64,000 nucleotides of DNA from Certhia americana. Taxonomy: Eukaryota; Chordata; Aves; Passeriformes; Certhiidae. Position 1 is the first letter of the stretch, and the number at the start of each line of letters is the position of its first letter. Below are positions 57,782-64,000 of this stretch, piece by piece. The translations under genes and the position numbers were made by a program. The stretch spans positions 25,802,086 through 25,866,085 of the forward strand of contig CM031864.1 in the NCBI GenBank assembly GCA_018697195.1. Direction: 5' to 3'. The notes under the pieces are model-generated. The model was not told the DNA's origin, did no database searches, and was given only the letters and a program-made list of their open reading frames with translations.

Positions 57782-60700
57782 TATCTAAACAAGCAAACAA
57801 CACTTGAAGGTAGCTCAGTGTTACATTTGGCTTCTTACAAAAACCTCCATTGAACCTGCTTCCTGATTGCACCAGATGAAGAGCCAGATAGAATTTTCCC
57901 ATGTATTTTCCCCTAATTTCCTGTGTGAGCCACTTCTGCTCAGACTGGTGTCCTTCTCCTTCCTGTGAATGTCTCTGGATCCACTTCCTCTCATCTGTGT
58001 TCCCTTTGCATCCAAAACCTTGAGATTTATAATTTGGGACAGACACTGGCTTGGGAGCATCTTTGGCCATAAACACCCACCCAAAAGGCCCCATTTCCTC
58101 TCTGTTTTCCCCCAAACCACACCACAATTCTCATGATTTTATTTGATGGCAACATTTTGCTTAGTTTGGGGAATTATGGGGACTGTTGCAAAGCTGATCA
58201 TATATTCCTTTCTAATGAGTTATTCCATTCTCTGAATTAATTTCTCATATTCATTCATATTCTCAGTCTTTTTTGCCAGCTCTTATATGTCACTTAAGTC
58301 ACCTTCCCTACACCAACCATGGGGCTGGGAGCTCATTGCATTTCAACAAACCCAAATATTTGCCTGGCTACTAATTACAGCCCTATTTGCAATCAGGACA
58401 CAAATAAAGGCGCAAGATATTTCACAGTAAAATAAGGAACTTAAAGAAACTGCCGCTACTATGGGATAATTTATCCATTTGGGAAGACTGAGGAATGGGG
58501 AGAATCCCTGGGCACTGCCATGGTGCTAATTAGCAATTTTAGCTCTGACCTGAGGATGGGAACACTCAGGTTTTGTTCTCTCAGGCTTGTCAGTTGTGTG
58601 TGTTGTATTTCAGATGCAGGATGTGACTGAGCCTTTATAAGTAAAAGGTCATAAAAATACAGCTGGTAGGCTTCCTTGTGCCCAATCTCTTGCAAATTTT
58701 TGCATGTGAAAAATTGCATCTTCCATCTAAGGATGCAGCAAACATTTTTTGAGTTTTCCTCTCTTCTGTAGATTTGAATGTAAAATCTGTGTCCTAAGCA
58801 TGTACTCTAGATTTTGAGTCATTCCTGCTTTTAGTGTGGCTCTGCCTGGGCTGGGGGAGAAGGATTAAAGAAAAGCTGGGTGAGTGGTACTTTGGTTACA
58901 GTCCTTACATGGACAATTTATATCCTTATATTTACAATTTATGCAGAAAATATAAATTCTTGCTTCTCAGAATGCTTAATTATTGAAACATTTTGGAACT
59001 GCTCCTACAGCAAACTTCAAATAGTCTGCCAGGAGAATACCTGGAAGCCAGCTGGTGCTAGGAGCAATAAACCTCTGGGGAAGCTATTTTGACCATAAAT
59101 ACTAACTTAGAACTGTTTGGGTTTTTTTGTCTCCAAGATTCACACATTTTGATGAAAAGACTGCTTTTGATAAGTTGCTTTTCTGCTGGGAAATTTTAAA
59201 CACATCCCAATGATTTGCATGTGCAGATGTATGAATTTTTGTTGGACCTTCACATTCGTAGGTGGATTTTGGCTGAAGGATAGCAGAGGTGTCAGAGGCT
59301 GTAGGAAATGTTCTCTTCAGTGGCCTAAAGAGGTGTGATAAACAGCAGCAACATAAGGCTGGGCTTCCTGTGTTCCAGAACTCCATATTTATTTAATCTC
59401 GATTAATATCTCTTCGATCTTCTGTGCTCCTTCAGAAATACCATTGACACCAGCTGCTTATGGGAGGGGAAAGTTGTAAAAATTTTTCCTTCAGCTGTGT
59501 TTTCCATGTCTGGGGACTGAATTTTGTGTTGGTGTGGTTTTTTTTTCCTGAAAAGTTCTTTTTTAAGCTTTAAAGGAAAATGAAATATTGGAGAATTCCA
59601 AAACTTTTTATTTTGTGACTTTTGTGCATTGTCAAGAAGAGGCTGGTGAAACCTCCAGTGTGAAGAAAGGTTTCCTCATCAAGTTGTTAACTTTTAATTA
59701 CAGTGATTTTCTGCCAGAGGCACTGAGGAGCCCAGGAAACAAGGAACCATGGTCAGAAACTGGTCTGTGCCTGGGAGCCCTTGTCCCTGGGCTTCCTCTC
59801 TCAAAGTAAGAGGGTCAGATTGATGCCAGGGACAGAAGAAAGCCTCCCAACATTCAGTGAAAAGGGACTCTGAGCAAAGCGAAATGGAAAGTGATCCTTG
59901 TAAGGCTGGACACAAGGTGCAGTGTGGGGACAGAGGGGGAAAAGCTCTGCAAGAGTTGGGAAACGTCTGGAAAAGTTCAACACAGACAGACCTTGTAATT
60001 TCTGTCCCCATAAGAGCTCAGGAATGTGAGGCTGAGTTCCATCATGATCCCAACAAAGCTCAGATGTTGCAGGAAGGTGTTGAGTTGGGGTCTTATCCCC
60101 ATTCCTGTTCTCTGGTCCAAGGCCACTTCTCATTTAGTGTATGGACAATAAAAAAAGGTCTGAGGCAGAACTTCAATGGATTGGACCAAAGATTTGAATG
60201 GGGAAACCCTTTCTGGGCTCTCTGGCTGGAGGGGAACACTATATCTTAACTTTATGCTTTAACTTGCTGCAGGAGAAAAGTGAAGATGACAATGATGAAT
60301 ATTTTGCACAATGATTAAAGCCTTAAGGAGAAGTATCTCCCAAGGGCAAGTTACATTTTCCAAATTGAAATTTTGAATGGTTTTAGCAAAATACTGATGC
60401 GATTCTCATCACTTAAAATTAAGTTTTATTAATTTTTCAATTTTAAATTTTAAGTTTTTCCATATGAAACATTATTTTTTTCATATAGTTGATGAGGCCA
60501 TGCTTGTGTAGCCTGAAATCCATGTGGTTCCAGCTGTGGTTGTGCAGTATTGAAATACCAAGGGAAGGTGGCTTCTCTTGAAATGGTCCTAGAAAATTTC
60601 CTCTTTATGTAGTTTTTTCAGTCACTCCATCACCGGAGTTTCATTTGGCTTTGTTGTGTGGGGTTCAGTAGGGTGGCTGGGTTGTAGAGGACATCCCAGG

Positions 60701-63700
60701 AGACTTGGATGGCTTCTCCTATGGTTGCCTGCTGAGGGAAAGAGGAAATCCACAGCTTCAGGGAAGGTTTTGTGAGGTGCAGAAATGCAGTTCCTGTGCA
60801 CAGAGCTCAGTGAGTGTCTTGGCATACCTGTGGATGCACATCCCACGCTGTGCAGGGCCGGGGAGAACCCGCTGACCTGTCTGAGGGAAGCTGTAAACAC
60901 CAGCTTTGGCACAGGAGATAGGTGGGCTGGATTTCCAGGGTGGAGCTGGGCCAGACTGGGTTTTTCCTTTCCCAAATTAGAGGCTGAACGTGCAGCTGGG
61001 AACTCAGCAGAGGCAGGGAGAGGCTCCCAGGCACTGTGCAGGCAGCACCTGGGGAGCAGGACAGGCTCTCTCCAGCCCTGCTCCTCACTGGTCCTGCATT
61101 GAGAGGAAAACCCCTCACCCTGTGCTCGTGGTCTGGTTTTGACACTTAGTGTAGGGGTGTTTGCTCTGCCCTGGCACACAGTGAGCTTTGGAAAGAGACT
61201 TTCCCTCCTCACATACACTCCCTGCAGCAATGCAAACCTGGAGAGGGGATCTTCTGCAGGGCTTGCTGAGAGGTGTGCAAGCAATGCACCCTGCTTGGGA
61301 TTAAACAGAAGTGCAGTTATTCAACTAGCTGTGAGGAGGAAAGAGCAGGGTGTGAAATGGTGGCGCAATAAATTGGTGTTGCCACGGCTGTATGTGACTG
61401 AGTGCGTGTATGAGATGCCTCTGTTGGTGATATGATCCAGCCATGGCCATTCCTTAGAGCTGCTTTACAAGCCAGAGTGGTACGTGTCACCATCATCCTT
61501 TTTGTGGCTGGAGAGAGTAAATCAACAGGAAATAGGATCATTCTGCTGCTTTTTCAAAGGTTTTCTTTTTGGCAAGCTGCACAGCAAGGAAGTTTACTCT
61601 ATACTCACGCTAGTTCTCACTCTGGACTTTCTTAATTTATGCAAGAGATTGTTTTGCCTCATCCAGAGTGATTAATGATTGGCATTCTGGTGTTTGACAG
61701 TCAGAGCATTGGAAGGCTCTAAGCAAGGAAATGGATCCCAGATTCTGCAGAGACACTTTTGAGCAAGGAGGGAAAGCAGAGAAAGCTCCAAACAAAGTAT
61801 TTGTGTGCACTTTCCTGTTTATTTGGGAACATGAACAGTGCTGCAGGGAGGAGTCAGATGGAGTCTGAGACACAGTTACCTTTTACACAGGCCTGTGAGA
61901 CACTTAGATCTTCTTTCATCCACTTTTCCTGCCCAGGTGGACTTCCAGCACCTACCTGGAGCTGGTCCTGGAAATCTGTTCCATAGGCACAAGGAAGAGC
62001 AAATGCAGAATTAGGTCACCATAGCAGTAAGTCCCCTCTTTTGCTACAGATTCTAGAATCATCTAGAAACAGTGATTTCTGAAGCTTCCTGGTGTGTTCC
62101 AGGGCTGGTTTTCTTGGATTGATGGATTTGTGTTCAGGCAGCACAGGGGGAAGATATGAGACAGTTCAATAGCTGGTGTGTCCCCCATGAGGGAAAGGCA
62201 GGAGATGAGGTGGAGAGGATGGTTTCTGAAGTAGGGACAGAAAGGAAGAAGAGGGGGCAGGTGGAACATGACAGCCAGAATTGGGTAGTGTCTGTAGAAA
62301 AAGATACCTTTCCTGTTTCTCTCCAAAGCCTTATGGAGCTGGTGCAGTCTGAGGCATTTTTTCCCCTAAAAAGTTGTCTACACGGCTTCTCTTCTGTATC
62401 CACTATATAAAAAGGATCCACCTTCACCTGATTTCTAGGAAACTGGCTTGAAGTTTCTGTCTCCTCTGATCAGTTTGTGCTACTTGGCAGAGTGTGAATG
62501 GCCCTACAGAGAAGTTAACAAAAAATAAAGTAAAAAAATTCTCATCCCATTGCTAGCCTTTCCAGGCCTCTAGACTGGTTAGTGCATGACAGCTGCTGGT
62601 TTGTCTGCTTGCCTCGGTTGTACTGTGTCCTGCGGACAACCTGAGGTCAAAACCATCTGGGTGGGATGAGGTAAAACATCCCAGGAATTATTCAGTCTGA
62701 GCCTCAAGTGCCAGGGGGAACGGGCTGTTTGGAAAATACAGTTTCCCTGCTAAGAATGAGAAAATGTGGTTTTTCCTTACCCACTTGGTATTCTGTAATG
62801 TGGGCTATTCCTGCCTGGGGCAGACCTGCAGATGACAGAACGTTTTCCAAGCTGTCCCCTCAGAGTTCAGCCTTTGGTTTGAGGGAACAGCCACTGCCTC
62901 ATGAGAGAAACCCGCGGGTACCCAGCCCAGAGATCTGTCCTGCCCATTTCTACCTTCCCAAAGCAAGGTATGGCCACAGAGATCCCAGGGAAGGTGCCTT
63001 CCTGGGGGGTGATGGTGTGATGGGCACCCGGGGTGTACCAGTGGTGTCAGTGGGGAACAGCAGTCACAGTGGAGTCTTTATTTCTCATGCTGGATTGCCC
63101 ACACCCTGTGCCCATTTGGGCTGGCATTAAACCATCTCAACCCTGAAACTAACCACTGAGATGTATCCTTTTTTACCTTATGGATACCTTCTCTTATGCC
63201 TCTGTCTCATTTTCATTGCTAAAAGCATCTCCTCTATGTGTGATTTGTATCTGCTGTACAAATGATTGCACATCAATCATTGCCAAATTTCTGCACATAA
63301 AAGAGAAAGAAATGGGATTGATTTAAATAGCAAACTTCATCTGAAACCAAAATATCTTTCATGATGACCTTATTTGCATATTCCCAGGTCTGTTGTTGCT
63401 GGAGCACATGGGTGGGATGATATTTGTACAGTGAACATGGGAAATGCTGAGCCCTGGCAGGGGAAGGGTATTTCTAAACAGGATTTCCTGGTTGGTTCAG
63501 GTTGACTAGGAAGAACTGTGTAGGTTCAGAGAAGCACTAGAAATGGGCCAAAACCGGGAAATGTGTAAAGCATCTTTGATATGTGGAAGTGGAGAAACTG
63601 ATACTGTACTGGTTTCCACAAACTTGTTCCAATTCTCTGCCATCCCCTTCCAGAAAAGAGCCATTTATGACTGAAATGTGGTGACAGATGCCTTTTCCCC

Positions 63701-64000
63701 GCTCCTACTATTTCAGGTGAGCTTCAGAAACACCAAAGTCCAGCTCAAACATCTATTTATGTCTTCCAAAGTCTGGCCTTGTCCTTGTGCTGCACATCCA
63801 AAGGGCTGCATCCCCCTGCCCTGTCTGGTCCAGTAGGTGTAACAAAACTAGGGAGCCACAAGGAACACAAAGGTAAATGTAGGAAACTTAGTTACAAGTG
63901 TAATTGGCCTCACATTCTTCTGCAAAACTACCTTGCTTCATTTCTAACATTGCTTTTTTTGTTTTTTTTTTCCCATGAAATAGCGATTTTTGTTCCATTT
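57782..64000. other. Intergenic DNA at right end, nothing recognised
   Basis: Unique sequence. A GC-richer patch at 60620-61290 has long frames on both strands, including 220 codons on the reverse strand, with no recognisable domain. No PTGS2 exon is visible, although synteny predicts that gene further right. Confidence 0.5.

Noticed and set aside
60622..61284. 220-codon open frame on the reverse strand, with opposing frames on the forward strand
   Set aside because: Low-complexity, Pro/Ser/His-rich translation with no domain, in a GC-rich patch where stop codons are rare; opposing frames are equally open. No splice or family support.
1..64000. CRISPR arrays, operons, phage or other prokaryotic systems
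   Set aside because: The DNA is vertebrate nuclear sequence; the only tandem repeats are microsatellites and the acceptor repeat.
57765..64000. PTGS2 coding exons expected from synteny
   Set aside because: No frame on the reverse strand matches cyclooxygenase sequence; the gene presumably lies beyond the right edge.

Overview
The window is vertebrate, specifically bird, nuclear DNA. The genes are split into short exons with GT-AG introns. About fourteen CR1 LINE tails are scattered on both strands, one ending in the diagnostic ATTCTATG octamer array. Two long terminal repeats resemble avian (ERVL-like) LTRs, and nothing prokaryotic is present. The LTR types suggest a songbird or a close relative, but that is inference.

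Layout: (1) 1-~356 is a CR1 tail lying in the first intron of ODR4. (2) 453-13893 on the + strand carries 13 coding exons of ODR4, giving a deduced protein of 446 residues. The untranslated first exon and promoter must lie left of the window. (3) 13894-19331 is the convergent spacer, with the ODR4 3' UTR and one solo LTR. (4) 19332-22938 on the - strand carries the three coding exons of PDC (phosducin), giving a deduced protein of 248 residues. (5) ~22.9-64 kb has no recognisable protein-coding gene. It holds CR1 fragments, a second LTR in the opposite orientation, a few microsatellites and unassigned unique DNA. ODR4 and PDC are neighbours in the same convergent arrangement on human 1q31, with TPR on the ODR4 side and PTGS2 on the PDC side. 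The right 40 kb is therefore probably the PDC-PTGS2 intergenic region; no PTGS2 exon is visible in it.

The two genes are not a pathway unit. ODR4 is a broadly expressed ER-membrane factor linked to receptor maturation and to UFSP2. Phosducin is a photoreceptor and pineal regulator of G-protein beta-gamma. Points that deserve a second look are: a candidate alternative last exon of ODR4 that would swap its membrane anchor; a tandem duplication of the terminal-exon splice acceptor, interrupted by an assembly gap and kept in frame with the anchor; a GC-AG intron in PDC; and a poly(A)-tailed, 3'-UTR-like segment near 57.8 kb. No wholly new biological system was found.
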